The position numbers and the translations under genes are program-made. Source: a virus. Taken from it: a DNA stretch of 64,000 bases. This document shows positions 27,704 through 37,115 of this stretch, piece after piece (the first letter of the stretch is position 1; each line of letters begins with the position of its first letter). Under the pieces are notes generated by a model. That model was not told where the DNA came from. It searched no databases and saw only the letters and a program-made list of their open reading frames with translations. The stretch spans positions 1 through 64,000 of IMG/VR virus record IMGVR_UViG_3300042868_012479; one strand, given 5' to 3'.

Positions 27704-28152
27704 GCCCGGATGTAAACATTGTCGACATCAATCTAACCGTCACCGAAGAGGCAGACAATACGGTTAGCGTCGCTCAGACAAGCAATGCCATCACTGCGGT
27801 CGAAACAACCAATAGCGTTACTGTGGCATCTGTTGGGCTTCAAGGCCCTAAAGGCGACACCGGATCAACCGGATCAACCGGAGCAGCCGGATCACAGGGG
27901 CCACAAGGGCCACAGGGTGAGACTGGATCCCAGGGCCCGCAGGGAACTGGAGCTTCTCACACCACCTATACGCACAATCAAAACACTGCCTCGTCTACCT
28001 GGAGCGTTACGCACAATTTGAATTGTTTTCCGTCTGTCATGGTTGTAGATTCAGCCGGTAGTGTCGTTTACGGCAACATTGAGTATCTTGACAACAACAG
28101 CCTGCGGCTTACGTTCGTTGCCGCCTTTGGCGGTAAGGCATACCTAAACTAA
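27700..28152 (+). CDS. Collagen-like tail fibre protein (150 aa)
   Basis: An N-terminal beta region is followed by collagen Gly-X-Y triplets at residues ~49-86 (GPKGDTGSTGSTGAAG and on), then a globular C-terminus (THNLNCFPSVMVVDSAGSVV) resembling small fibre tips. Expected to form a trimeric fibre segment on the virion. Confidence 0.8.
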   Translation: MSPDVNIVDINLTVTEEADNTVSVAQTSNAITAVETTNSVTVASVGLQGPKGDTGSTGSTGAAGSQGPQGPQGETGSQGPQGTGASHTTYTHNQNTASSTWSVTHNLNCFPSVMVVDSAGSVVYGNIEYLDNNSLRLTFVAAFGGKAYLN

Positions 28153-28161
28153 GGGGGAAGC

Positions 28162-29937
28162 ATGAAGTTCTTAACCAATCTTGACCTTCAGAAAAATGAG
28201 CTGCAGAACGCCACGCTACAGAACCTTGCCACCGACCCGGCATCGCCAGTTCAGGGCCAGATTTATTACAACACCGCCTCTGACGCCATCAAGGTCTACG
28301 ACGGTGCCGCATGGATTACATTGGCCACCGGCGGCGGAACAGTTACTTCGGTAACCGCCTCCAGCCCGCTCGCCTCTTCCGGCGGCAATACGCCAAACAT
28401 TACTATCCAGGACGGCACGACCAGCCAAAAGGGTGCCGTACAGCTTGAAAACTCCACCTCCAGCACCTCAACGACCACGGCTGCTGTTCCGGCCTCCGTC
28501 AAGTCTGCTTACGACCTGGCCGCAAGCAAGGCAAGCACCTCAAACAAGTTAAGTGATTTTGCAGCAACCTCTTCTACCGAGCTTGCTGGCGTTATCTCTG
28601 ACGAGACCGGCACAGGCGCTCTGGTGTTTGCCAACAGCCCAACGCTCGTTACGCCTGCACTTGGCACGCCATCAAGCGCTACCCTTACAAATGCAAGCGG
28701 TCTTCCAATTAGTACTGGTGTTTCTGGCCTTGGAACCGGTGTTGCCACGTTCCTTGCAACACCATCTTCTGCAAATCTGATTTCTGCTATTACCGATGAG
28801 ACCGGGACTGGCGCGCTAGTTTTTGCCAATACCCCAACGCTTAACGGCGCGACTATTACTGCAACAGGGCAGACGCCAACAATTCACGGTATCTACCTGC
28901 CAGAAACGCACGGTATTTACTTTGAGGGCGCAACTGCTGACGCTCACGAGACATTCCTATACGTTGTAGACCCAACCGCAGACCGAACAATTACCCTTCC
29001 AGATGCGACGGGTACGGTTGCGTTGACCGCAAACAAGCTGAGCTCCTTTGCAGCAACTTCTTCAAGCGAACTCGCTGGTGTCATCTCCGACGAGACGGGC
29101 ACTGGTGCGTTGGTATTTGCCAATACGCCAACACTCGTTACGCCAAACATTGGAGCAGCAACCGGAACAAGCCTTGTTCTTTCTGGAGATCTAACGGTAA
29201 ACGGAACCACGACAACCATCAACTCAACCACCCTTACGGTGGACGACAAGAATATTGAGCTTGGATCAACGGTAACCCCAAGCGATGCCGGTGCGGACGG
29301 CGGCGGTATTACCCTCAAGGGAACAACGGATAAGACCCTCAACTGGGTTGACGCTACGGACGCATGGACTTCTTCGGAGCACTTCAACCTGCTCACCGGG
29401 AAGAAGTTTTATATTGCGGGGACTGAAGTTCTTAGCGGAACGACCCTTGGCAGCGGAGTCACCGGCTCAAGCCTGACCTCTGTCGGCACAATCGCCACCG
29501 GCGTGTGGAACGGCACGGCGATTGCCATTGCAAACGGTGGTACTGGCGCAACTGACGCTGGCGCTGCCCGCACGGCCCTCGGCCTTGCAATCGGCACGGA
29601 CGTCCAGGCATATAACAGCACACTTGCTGCCGTTGCTGGTGGAACCTATACCGGAGATGACAGCATTACAACCGTTGGCACGATCTCTGCTGGTACGTGG
29701 AACGGCACGGCAATTGGTGCCAACTACGGCGGAGCGCTTCGCTACAACACCAGCGCCACCTGGACTGCTGGAGAAGCTAAGACGGTTACCCACAGCCTTG
29801 GAACCAAGGCAGTAGTCGTTTCCGTGTACGATTCTGGCGATGCGGCAGTGATTTGTGACGTAGTAACGGCCACGACCGACACCCTGACCGTCACGATCAG
29901 CCTGGCCGGGACGTATCGAGTCGTCGTTCTAGGGTAA
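28162..29937 (+). CDS. Long repeat-containing tail fibre/adhesin (591 aa)
   Basis: The N-terminus KFLTNLDLQKNELQNATLQNLATDP with GQIYYNTASDAIKVYDG is the common fibre N-cap. Near-identical repeats of the type SELAGVISDETGTGALVFAN plus TPTLVTP occur at residues ~140-170, ~212-232 and ~307-340, with a shorter (no ELAGV) middle copy. Later repeats GTWNGTAI and a C-terminal beta domain follow. Likely a trimeric receptor-binding fibre; the repeats may recombine to change length. Confidence 0.82.
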   Translation: MKFLTNLDLQKNELQNATLQNLATDPASPVQGQIYYNTASDAIKVYDGAAWITLATGGGTVTSVTASSPLASSGGNTPNITIQDGTTSQKGAVQLENSTSSTSTTTAAVPASVKSAYDLAASKASTSNKLSDFAATSSTELAGVISDETGTGALVFANSPTLVTPALGTPSSATLTNASGLPISTGVSGLGTGVATFLATPSSANLISAITDETGTGALVFANTPTLNGATITATGQTPTIHGIYLPETHGIYFEGATADAHETFLYVVDPTADRTITLPDATGTVALTANKLSSFAATSSSELAGVISDETGTGALVFANTPTLVTPNIGAATGTSLVLSGDLTVNGTTTTINSTTLTVDDKNIELGSTVTPSDAGADGGGITLKGTTDKTLNWVDATDAWTSSEHFNLLTGKKFYIAGTEVLSGTTLGSGVTGSSLTSVGTIATGVWNGTAIAIANGGTGATDAGAARTALGLAIGTDVQAYNSTLAAVAGGTYTGDDSITTVGTISAGTWNGTAIGANYGGALRYNTSATWTAGEAKTVTHSLGTKAVVVSVYDSGDAAVICDVVTATTDTLTVTISLAGTYRVVVLG

Positions 29938-29940
29938 GAT
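29935..29940 (+). promoter_or_regulatory. -10 box overlapping a stop codon, leaderless type
   Basis: TAAGAT (29935-29940) contains the TAA stop of the fibre gene and stands exactly six bases before ATG 29947. No ribosome site of normal spacing is present. No -35 recognised. Confidence 0.45.
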
Positions 29941-29946
29941 ACCCCT

Positions 29947-30669
29947 ATGGTAAAAATTCTTAGCGACGTTCAGCTTGACGCAACGACGGACGATCTGACC
30001 GTTGATGGAACAATTGTGGCCACGGGCGGGAACGCCACCACAGAGACTGATACCGCAAGCATTAACGCCGTTGGGTATAACCAACGCGGTGGTGTTGGCT
30101 ATCACGGATTCCTTGACATCAAGAATACATATGGGTCTGCAACAAACCCCAAGAAGTTCTTCAGGCTCAACTCCTCTGGGGCAATTGAGATTATCAACAA
30201 CGCCTACACGACAAACCTTTTTACTCTTGATAACGACGGAGACCTTACCGTCCCGGGTTATATTAAAAGCGGCATGACTGCCCAGCGATATAACAACGGC
30301 GGTAGTGTAACAAACACAACTGGGGTTGGCACTAGTTACGTTGATATTGCTGGTCACACGGTAACGTTTACGCCAAACTATGTTGGTCAGCGGTGGCTGA
30401 TTACCTTCACGGGGGCATCTTACACAAATACAAACACCGACCAATATATTATTTATCAAATTTTTGTTAACGGCTCTAACCTTTTCTATACGAGAACAGT
30501 CAACATTGAAAGCGGAATTAACTACTCAACCAACGTCAGCGGAATGGATGTCTACACATCTGTTGGCACAACCGCAGTAGAAGTTACGGTTGGTGTTCGT
30601 ATGCAGACAACAACTAACGTTACCGTAAGCACAACATATGCTCGTCTTAACGCCGTACCGCTAACATAA
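29947..30669 (+). CDS. Tail fibre/structural protein (240 aa)
   Basis: MVKILSDVQLDATTDDLTVD resembles the N-cap of the preceding fibres. FLDIKNTYGSATNPKKFFRL and TLDNDGDLTVPGYIK are fibre shaft-like. The C-terminal ~140 residues form a beta-rich TNF/C1q-like head (TVTFTPNYVGQRWLITFTGA). Probably a second receptor-binding protein. Apparently leaderless or coupled. Confidence 0.72.
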   Translation: MVKILSDVQLDATTDDLTVDGTIVATGGNATTETDTASINAVGYNQRGGVGYHGFLDIKNTYGSATNPKKFFRLNSSGAIEIINNAYTTNLFTLDNDGDLTVPGYIKSGMTAQRYNNGGSVTNTTGVGTSYVDIAGHTVTFTPNYVGQRWLITFTGASYTNTNTDQYIIYQIFVNGSNLFYTRTVNIESGINYSTNVSGMDVYTSVGTTAVEVTVGVRMQTTTNVTVSTTYARLNAVPLT

Positions 30670-30678
30670 GGAGGGGCC

Positions 30679-30843
30679 ATGAGCGAGATTGCTTTGATTA
30701 TTACAGCTACGTGCAAAACCCCTGGGTGCAGCCAGCTTGGTATTGCTAACGTATTTGAGCAGGAGTCCGGCATTGATTTTGTGGTACACTGCGGACAGTG
30801 TCAACATGCAATTGAAGACATCACAGCGACACCAAAGGAGTAA
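30679..30843 (+). CDS. 54-aa zinc-knuckle protein
   Basis: AAGGAGG precedes ATG 30679. MSEIALIITATCKTPGCSQL and VVHCGQCQHAIED give two Cys pairs spaced by ~24 residues, a small zinc ribbon. It ends in TATPKE. Lies between fibre and coiled-coil genes; role unknown. Confidence 0.7.
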   Translation: MSEIALIITATCKTPGCSQLGIANVFEQESGIDFVVHCGQCQHAIEDITATPKE

Positions 30844-30845
30844 TC

Positions 30846-31022
30846 ATGGAGCAACGAGTAACAACTGAGCAGCTGATTTACAAAATCGGCGCACTTACGC
30901 TAGAAAACGATATCTTGCGCGCGCAGATCGAGCAGCTGCAGAAGCAAATCGCAGCTCTTCCAAAGCCAGAAGAACATGTTCATCCAACAACAACGGTGAG
31001 CTTCAACAGCATCAGCGATTAA
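30846..31022 (+). CDS. 58-aa coiled-coil protein
   Basis: ATG 30846 with AAGGAG upstream inside the previous gene end. MEQRVTTEQLIYKIGALTLE then NDILRAQIEQLQKQIAAL forms a clean heptad coiled coil, followed by a His/Thr-rich tail. Resembles small coiled-coil proteins after phage fibres. Followed by a terminator. Confidence 0.7.
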   Translation: MEQRVTTEQLIYKIGALTLENDILRAQIEQLQKQIAALPKPEEHVHPTTTVSFNSISD

Positions 31023-31046
31023 TTAGTTAATCGTTTTGTATTAAAG

Positions 31047-31080
31047 AGTCTGTCGGTTTTTGCCGGCAGACTTTTTATTT
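31047..31080 (+). terminator. Rho-independent terminator
   Basis: AGTCTGTCGG (31047-31056) pairs with CCGGCAGACT (31063-31072), ten pairs with one G-U, then TTTTTATTT. It ends the fibre operon. Confidence 0.9.
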
Positions 31081-31154
31081 GTTGTTCGTTACGTTTTCAT
31101 TATGTATATTGTGTACGTCAACCCCTGCTTGCGCTAAATGTTTGAGGTACAGAT

Positions 31155-31340
31155 GTGACTGCCAACCAATCCCAACAAATTCTTCAGCGTCTTGAAAAAA
31201 TTGAAGAGGAGATCACTGCTATGCGCGTTGAAATGGCAGAGACTCGTGGCGCATATCGACTTGCCAAGTTTGTCCTTGGCATTCTTGGGCTAACCGGCAT
31301 TAGCGGCTTTATGGCCTGGATGTCAGGGCAGTCAAAATGA
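31155..31340 (+). CDS. XhlA-like small membrane protein, lysis-associated (61 aa)
   Basis: GTG 31155 with GAGG upstream. Helical amphipathic N-terminus ([21 protein letters not shown]) and a C-terminal transmembrane helix ([18 protein letters not shown]). This is the layout of haemolysin XhlA-type proteins that assist holin and endolysin. Its end overlaps the next gene by four bases. Confidence 0.68.
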   Translation: MTANQSQQILQRLEKIEEEITAMRVEMAETRGAYRLAKFVLGILGLTGISGFMAWMSGQSK

Positions 31341-32788
31341 ACACTAAGATAATGACTACCCTTGCCACTTTGTGGCTTATCTTGGCGACGCTTGCATATG
31401 GCCTGGTTGCCAGCCCGGCATCTGGAAGCCAAAACAACTATGTCGACCGAACGCAAGATTTCTGGATTAATCTTCCAGAGCAGGGCGAGCTTCACCTGTG
31501 GACCGACTTGTGCGACGACACCACTGCACCCTGGTGCCCCGGAACAGTTGACTCAATGCTCTGGCTTTATGACGGCACTGGAACGCTCCTTACTGCCAAC
31601 GATGACTCGTTTACCGAGCACACTGGCGGCTACTCTCTTGCTTCAACAATTCGCATCTCCCTGCCCGCTGGCGAGTATCGAGTCCGTGCTGGCGTCTGCT
31701 GCGGCGACCCAGCGGCCGACCGTTTTGGTGGCAACCACTACTACCTAATCAGCAACTTTGCGGCCGAGCTTGCCCCAGGAACGCCATCAGCTACGTGGAC
31801 ACCAACGCCACCGCCTACTCCGACGCCTACTCCCACACCAACACCTGAGCCGACGCCTACGCCAACTCCTGAGCCAACCCCAACGCCCGTGCCGGACCCA
31901 TACCTGAACGCGCCAACCGGTCTTATGGTGACCGTTTACACCGATGGGAATGTTTATCTAACGTGGAATGCCCCAGAAGCAAGCGGCACCGACATTGAGC
32001 GGTACGGAGTGTTCTGGACCACCGGGGACTTTGCGGGCTGGGCTGCCGCTTCCAGCGAAACCAATATGGGCATTAGCAGCAACGTCTTTGCCATTACCGG
32101 CGGCACTGATCAAACCTACACATTTTGGATCAGGGCTGACAACGACACGCTAGGCATTTTTTCACTTATCTCGGCGACGGTTTCTGTGTTTGTTCCGGCC
32201 CCGCCACCGCCAACCCCAAGCCCTACACCTGAGCCAACCCCAACGCCGACCCCAGAGCCAACGCCTACGCCAACCCCTACGCAGACACCAGAACCGCCAA
32301 CACCTAGCCCTAGCGTGGCTCCTACGCCCACGCCAGAGCCTTCTGTGACGCCGTCCCCGACCCCGCGTCCCAGCCCTAGCCCGGAGGTAACAAATGAGCC
32401 AACCCCCGAGCCGACGCCTACCCCCGAGCCATCTGTGGCCCCTTCTCCTGATCCCAGCCCTGTACCTACTGACACACCTGGACCAATTGATCCAGGCGCT
32501 GCAGTAGAGGCAGTGAGCGAGGCAATCGGAGAAGCTGCGGCAGCTATTGCTAATACTATTGGTGATAGTGTAGAAAACGTCGGTAAAGCCGTCACTGCGG
32601 TTACCAATCTCGGCAAGGATCTCAGCCCAGAGGAGAGGGAGAAGGCTGCGCCAGTCGTGGTTGCAGCTGTCGTGGTGACACAAGTAGCCCAAGCTGCAGC
32701 CGCAGCTGCGGCGGCCGCAAGCGCGGGTAGTTCAGGTGGAGGCGGCGCAAGTGGCTCGTCTTCTAGCGGAAGAAAAGGGAGGAGATAA
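31337..32788 (+). CDS. Secreted Pro-Thr-rich multidomain protein with FnIII (483 aa)
   Basis: Signal peptide (residues ~1-30). A beta-rich N-domain resembling a PPC/bacterial pre-peptidase C fold (~31-148, with [14 protein letters not shown]). A PT/PE repeat linker (~155-190). An FnIII-like domain (~195-285, [18 protein letters not shown]). A second long PTPEPTP linker (~288-380). A helical Ala-rich stretch and basic C-terminus (SSSGRKGRR). Such linkers are frequent in Chloroflexi exported proteins. Located in a lysis region; may be a cell-wall-spanning or virion surface protein. Confidence 0.75.
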   Translation: MNTKIMTTLATLWLILATLAYGLVASPASGSQNNYVDRTQDFWINLPEQGELHLWTDLCDDTTAPWCPGTVDSMLWLYDGTGTLLTANDDSFTEHTGGYSLASTIRISLPAGEYRVRAGVCCGDPAADRFGGNHYYLISNFAAELAPGTPSATWTPTPPPTPTPTPTPTPEPTPTPTPEPTPTPVPDPYLNAPTGLMVTVYTDGNVYLTWNAPEASGTDIERYGVFWTTGDFAGWAAASSETNMGISSNVFAITGGTDQTYTFWIRADNDTLGIFSLISATVSVFVPAPPPPTPSPTPEPTPTPTPEPTPTPTPTQTPEPPTPSPSVAPTPTPEPSVTPSPTPRPSPSPEVTNEPTPEPTPTPEPSVAPSPDPSPVPTDTPGPIDPGAAVEAVSEAIGEAAAAIANTIGDSVENVGKAVTAVTNLGKDLSPEEREKAAPVVVAAVVVTQVAQAAAAAAAAASAGSSGGGGASGSSSSGRKGRR

Positions 32789-32790
32789 AC

Positions 32791-32967
32791 ATGCTTAAAA
32801 ACGCAATCAACGATGTTATCGCTGGAGGCTGGACGATCTTCGGATTGGCTATCGCCTGGGCGGTGCTTCCAGAAGGCGAGACCCGCGACGTAGTGGGCTC
32901 GATCCTGCTTGCCCTTTCCGGTGCATGGCTGATTACCGGGCCACTTCGCTGGCGCGAAGACGACTAA
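32791..32967 (+). CDS. Small two-TM holin-like protein (58 aa)
   Basis: GGGAGGAG precedes ATG 32791. MLKNAINDVIAGGWTIFGLA and VVGSILLALSGAWLITGPL are two membrane helices joined by a charged loop (PEGETRD), with a charged end (RWREDD). It lies with the XhlA-like protein and before a terminator, so a holin role is plausible. Confidence 0.6.
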   Translation: MLKNAINDVIAGGWTIFGLAIAWAVLPEGETRDVVGSILLALSGAWLITGPLRWREDD

Positions 32968-32984
32968 CTAGTTCCTAGCAAACA

Positions 32985-33020
32985 AAAAGAGGAGGGGCCT
33001 CACGGGGCCCCTCCTCTTTT
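32985..33020. terminator. Bidirectional rho-independent terminator
   Basis: AAAAGAGGAGGGGCC (32985-32999) and GGCCCCTCCTCTTTT (33006-33020) are a perfect 15-bp inverted repeat with a 6-nt loop and A/T flanks. It separates the rightward and leftward convergent lysis groups and works on both strands. Confidence 0.95.
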
Positions 33021-33037
33021 ATTTTACCCTATTACAA

Positions 33038-33433
33038 TTATCCCTGGTGGTTTTCGTCTCCAGGATTCTCACCGGCAAGGCTGCCAGCAAGCTCGTCTGC
33101 GATTCCATCTCCGTCAGTGTCAATTGCACTACCGGTAATGTGGGCCGTGCTCTCGGTGGCTGCCTTCTCGTCCGCTCGTGCAGCCTTAGCCTTGCCGACG
33201 CCGAACTTGGAGTCTTCAGGGTTCAGGGCTCGAACAATGACCTGCAGGCAGGCCGCCAATCCCGCAGAGACGACAACTCGGAAGTCGCTACCAGAGATGT
33301 CAAGCAACGGGATACCAAGGCCAAGCGCAACGGCGATTGACGTTGCGATAAAAGCCCGCATGGCCTCCAGAAGCATCTCGTCGATGCCCGTGTTTGCCAT
33401 GATCCATAGAACTGCGTTCTTAATGGCGCTCAT
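33038..33433 (-). CDS. Holin-like membrane protein with Ca-binding-like loop (131 aa)
   Basis: Two hydrophobic segments near residues ~28-44 (FIATSIAVALGLGIPLL) and ~53-68 (VVVSAGLAACLQVIVRAL). The rest is soluble with DTDGDGIADELAG (~104-116), a calcium-type EF/dockerin loop. AAGGAG upstream of ATG. Directly downstream of the C39-like peptidase gene; together they look like a holin-endolysin pair. Confidence 0.7.
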   Translation of the reverse strand: MSAIKNAVLWIMANTGIDEMLLEAMRAFIATSIAVALGLGIPLLDISGSDFRVVVSAGLAACLQVIVRALNPEDSKFGVGKAKAARADEKAATESTAHITGSAIDTDGDGIADELAGSLAGENPGDENHQG

Positions 33434-33447
33434 GTTTACTCCTTCTA

Positions 33448-34164
33448 TTACTTACCGCAGGCCGGGCACTTTGCCGGCACGGCTGGTGCTACTGGTGCCA
33501 CTGGGGCCACAGGAGCTGCCGCAGGCTTGGGCGCAACCCAACCCTTTGGTGCTGAAATGATAATAACATGCTTATGCGGTGGCGCAACGTGCTTCTTGCT
33601 TACGCGCTTAGAGTCGGCGAGGATCTTGAGGGTTGCCTCATCAATCTTGACGCCAAACTGCTCGGCACCCTTGCCGGAACGCGTTGGGCACGCCCACTGC
33701 CAGCCATCAATTGGGTCGTAGACAGCCGCAGTCATGTGGCCGTACGTTCGAGTAGGCTGCTTCTGCTTGACCCACCACCACCTCTGCCACTTGGCATGCC
33801 ACGCGGAAACTTCTAGGCCCTTAGGATAGCCGGCAGGCTGCTCAACCCACACGCCTAGAGCCGCACCGGCCTTGGCGGAGTTGATGACGTCGTTCCAGTC
33901 CGTTGCCCAGCGGGCTTCGGCACCAAGAACCCGTGCGGTCTTAATAAGGTCCGCAAGCGTTGAGCCGTTGTCGCTAACGCCTTGCTTTTCAACAAAGCCG
34001 GTAGCCTTTGCCTTGGCGGCAATGCCGTCTGCGGCGGAAAAATCTTTGCCCGGAGCGTACTTAAACGCCCAAGACACTGCTGCAGCCATAGAAGACGGGC
34101 CGCAATCGTCGAGAATCCCACCCTTTTCCTCGTGGTCGAGCTGGGACTTAACCTTAAATTTCAT
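33448..34164 (-). CDS. C39-like cysteine peptidase, probable endolysin (238 aa)
   Basis: Cys21 in LDDCGPSSMAAAV, His143 in TYGHMTAAVYDP and Asp150 match peptidase C39-like/papain-fold catalytic residues. A Pro-Ala linker (VAPKPAAAPVAPVAPVAP) leads to a C-terminal CPACGK. It lies next to a holin-like gene, so it probably cleaves peptidoglycan peptides at lysis. AAAGGGG ribosome site. Confidence 0.8.
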   Translation of the reverse strand: MKFKVKSQLDHEEKGGILDDCGPSSMAAAVSWAFKYAPGKDFSAADGIAAKAKATGFVEKQGVSDNGSTLADLIKTARVLGAEARWATDWNDVINSAKAGAALGVWVEQPAGYPKGLEVSAWHAKWQRWWWVKQKQPTRTYGHMTAAVYDPIDGWQWACPTRSGKGAEQFGVKIDEATLKILADSKRVSKKHVAPPHKHVIIISAPKGWVAPKPAAAPVAPVAPVAPAVPAKCPACGK

Positions 34165-34223
34165 GGGGTACCCCTTTCATATATGTGCCCCTCGGCTAGC
34201 ACATCATACGGAAGATGGCAAGG

Positions 34224-37115
34224 TTAGGCACCGGTCTCGAGTTCTGCGAGCCTGGATTCAAGCTCATCAATGCGGGAACGCAGCTTACGCATGGCAGAGT
34301 GCAGGGGAACAACCAGGCGGCTGTACTGAATGGCTTCGGGGGTGCCATCTTCGTTGTAAACCACGTAAGATTGACCGTCAACGTTTTCGGCCATTTCCTC
34401 AGCAAGGAACCCGTACTGACGTGGAGACTCTTCGCCCATCTCTTCAAATTGCACTTTGTCATGATAGGTAATAGGCACAACGTCAAGAATGTTGTCGGAG
34501 TCAGTAATGTTAACGACGTTTGTTTTGTAACGAAGTGAAGAGGAGTCTCGGAAGATCCTCCATTGAATGTTATTCCCAGAAGTTGTGCCAAAGAAAATTC
34601 TTACGTCCTGAGAGTTAGTAATTGTAGAGGTATTGTAAAGGCTGGTCGCCTTAATTACATCACCTGACTCATTTCCAAGGGTAACGTCATCTGTAAATGT
34701 TGCAGCACCGCTCACGCTCAGGGTCGTTGTTGTAACGCTCGTAAATGTTGGAGTTGTGTCCGCAGTTAGCGTAACTGTTGTGCCCTCACCAGCACCCCCG
34801 CTAACTGAAATAAGTGAGTTTGCAGATGTGACGCCGGCAACATAGTTACCATTTGTATCAGTTCCTAGGGTAAGGACACCGACTGTCGACGCACTGTGAT
34901 TGTGGCTATCATCGGCAACCGCAACGGAATAGCTATTGGCCCCTCCAACAGTAAGCGCAGCGGCGGTCATACTGACGTCTCCGGTCAGGTCAAATGTGGT
35001 TCCGGTCAAATTAGATTTTAGCGCAACCTCTGATCCATTGGCCATAACTACTCCAGTACCAGTAGAATCTAGGTTAATGTTTCCGCTACTTGCGCTAAGT
35101 GTAATCGTAGGATTAGTTCCGCTCGCGCCCAACTCGTTGGCCCTGATCCACATGGTGCCGCTATTGAGGTAGATGACGCCGTAGCCGTAGGCGCTCGGGT
35201 CTACTTGATCGGCGAGGAGAAGCTGAATAAGCCCTCGGTCGTAGCGAATCTCTGTAAGGTCTACGGTAAGCTCGCTTGTTGGGGCAACATTTACTACGAC
35301 CCCCGCAGCAATGCGAAGGTACGCTGCGTCCTCCGGAATTGCCCCAGTTACATTAGGATTAGCCTGAGTTTCATACGCATAAGTTGCGCCGGCAATAGTA
35401 GAAAAGGTCTGTTCGTTGTTTCCGGCGGTGCCAGTGGCGGTGGTGGAGTCGTTCCTGTAGTACTGCGTTCGAATCGCTACTGATGCCTGTGTCTTTGTGG
35501 TGCCGGTGGCATTCCTCCACGCTGCTCGTGGCTGATTAGTCCAGGTCCTTGCGGCAGAGCCGGGAACTGCAACATACCGATACACGCGACATACGTCGCC
35601 AACGTTGGCACTCGTTGGGATAGTAAAACGCAAGACATAGCCAGACGCAGCCGTCGCGTCAGCAACAGCTTTAACAGTAATAGTTGTTCCAGCCGTGCTC
35701 TCTACGGAGAAATACGGCAAACGATTCGTGGAGTTATTTATGGCTGAGCCAACAGTTGGGGGAGTTGAGCCAAAGTCCCCGTTAATAATGCCCGTCTCAA
35801 TCGCCCGGTTTAATGATGGCCCAAGAGCGTATGAGTTGCCCCCATCGCTTTGGGTGTCTAGGAGCTCAACCCCAACATCGTTGGTAATTCGTGTTTGCTG
35901 CAGCACCAAGTCATCAGTGAGTTGACCACCTGTGCTAAGGCTAAAATCACCAATGGTAATGCTGCCACCAGTGACCGTGAGGTTGCTTGCTGTTACGGCT
36001 CCGGATGTATTGGCTGAGAACTCAGCCGTAGACGGGTTGGCACTTCCTGCCCAAATGCCTTGGAATGTAGGGGAGATAGCATCTGGGTAGCTGCCAACGC
36101 GCACAACGCCTTCCCCGGAGCCAATTGTAATTTCTGTGGCTGCAATCTCGCCGACGATGAGCGTGGAGTCGACCGTACCGGAGGTAATGTGAATCGATCC
36201 GTCGGCATTCTGGGTGTAGGACTTGAGTACCTTGATGGCCACGGGGGCCCCAAGGGTTGGGAGGGAAATACCGGTAGAGGTTCCGTCAAATGTAACGTCA
36301 TCGCCAAATCGCTGCTTGAAGGTAAACGTTGTGCTAGTCGGTACGGTGGTGACGTAGGCAACGCCATCCATAGTCTGGATTGTTCCCGTAAGCTCAATGT
36401 AGTCTCCGACAGAAAACCCGTGGGCAGCGCCGGTGGTAACGGTGACCGTGCTTAGCTCTGCAGGATTATCTGGGTCATCCAAAACGCGAGAAATAGTAGA
36501 GATGGCAAGAGCTTTGCCCACATAAACAATCGAAGCCGTAGAGGCAGTTAAGCCGCTGGTGATGTCGGCCTTGCTGTAGGTCAGCGTGTTTGTAGCAACA
36601 GTGGCTGAGGCATAGTCGAGTGGGCCATTGGTGGGAAGGTTGAGCCCAACCCCGCCAAGAAGGGTGCCAGTAGTGAAGTACAGCCCAGAAACGCGGACAT
36701 AGTCGCCAGTCGTTAGGCCGTGGCCACCGGGGAGTGTAAGGCTGACAGTGCCGCTGCCCGTTGAGACGGCTGTCGCCGCAATAGAGCCGCCGGTAAAGCC
36801 CATCTGCACTGCCGCGTGGTCTTCTGGGGCGCCGTACCACTTGGTGTTCCAGGAAGGGACGGTCTGAATAAGTCCTGCGCGCATGAGGTTGGCATCAATG
36901 ACGCCCGTTTTGATGTAGCTTGCGTTAATCGTGCTGCCTGTGTCGCTCCGAACGCTAATAATGGACTGGCTGCCAGCCTGATATGTCTGGCCAGTCGAAT
37001 CGCGCTCCTCGGCCGCATTGACAACCTCAAAGCCGTCTCCATTGATCTCCACGGCAGAGAAGGACTGCCCCTGCCCGGTAATGATGACTGGAGAAGAGAT
37101 TCGCTCGACAGACAT
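34224..37115 (-). CDS. Tail spike/fibre with S74-type intramolecular chaperone (963 aa)
   Basis: N-terminus VERISSPVIITGQGQSFSAVE, then a very long beta-rich region with repeats GLTTGDYVRVSGLYFTTGTL. C-terminal ~100 residues (SSSLRYKTNVVNITDSDNIL, QYGFLAEEMAENVDG, then coiled coil MRKLRSRIDELESRLAELE) are the Peptidase_S74 chaperone that trimerises and cleaves itself. Starts one base after the next upstream gene. Likely a receptor-binding spike at the tail tip. Confidence 0.85.
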   Translation of the reverse strand: MSVERISSPVIITGQGQSFSAVEINGDGFEVVNAAEERDSTGQTYQAGSQSIISVRSDTGSTINASYIKTGVIDANLMRAGLIQTVPSWNTKWYGAPEDHAAVQMGFTGGSIAATAVSTGSGTVSLTLPGGHGLTTGDYVRVSGLYFTTGTLLGGVGLNLPTNGPLDYASATVATNTLTYSKADITSGLTASTASIVYVGKALAISTISRVLDDPDNPAELSTVTVTTGAAHGFSVGDYIELTGTIQTMDGVAYVTTVPTSTTFTFKQRFGDDVTFDGTSTGISLPTLGAPVAIKVLKSYTQNADGSIHITSGTVDSTLIVGEIAATEITIGSGEGVVRVGSYPDAISPTFQGIWAGSANPSTAEFSANTSGAVTASNLTVTGGSITIGDFSLSTGGQLTDDLVLQQTRITNDVGVELLDTQSDGGNSYALGPSLNRAIETGIINGDFGSTPPTVGSAINNSTNRLPYFSVESTAGTTITVKAVADATAASGYVLRFTIPTSANVGDVCRVYRYVAVPGSAARTWTNQPRAAWRNATGTTKTQASVAIRTQYYRNDSTTATGTAGNNEQTFSTIAGATYAYETQANPNVTGAIPEDAAYLRIAAGVVVNVAPTSELTVDLTEIRYDRGLIQLLLADQVDPSAYGYGVIYLNSGTMWIRANELGASGTNPTITLSASSGNINLDSTGTGVVMANGSEVALKSNLTGTTFDLTGDVSMTAAALTVGGANSYSVAVADDSHNHSASTVGVLTLGTDTNGNYVAGVTSANSLISVSGGAGEGTTVTLTADTTPTFTSVTTTTLSVSGAATFTDDVTLGNESGDVIKATSLYNTSTITNSQDVRIFFGTTSGNNIQWRIFRDSSSLRYKTNVVNITDSDNILDVVPITYHDKVQFEEMGEESPRQYGFLAEEMAENVDGQSYVVYNEDGTPEAIQYSRLVVPLHSAMRKLRSRIDELESRLAELETGA

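Noticed and set aside
32116-32692. Long minus-strand ORFs opposite the Pro-Thr-rich gene
   Set aside because: They are shadows of the codon-repeated PTPEPTP linker (VGVGSG-type and RRRW-type translations).
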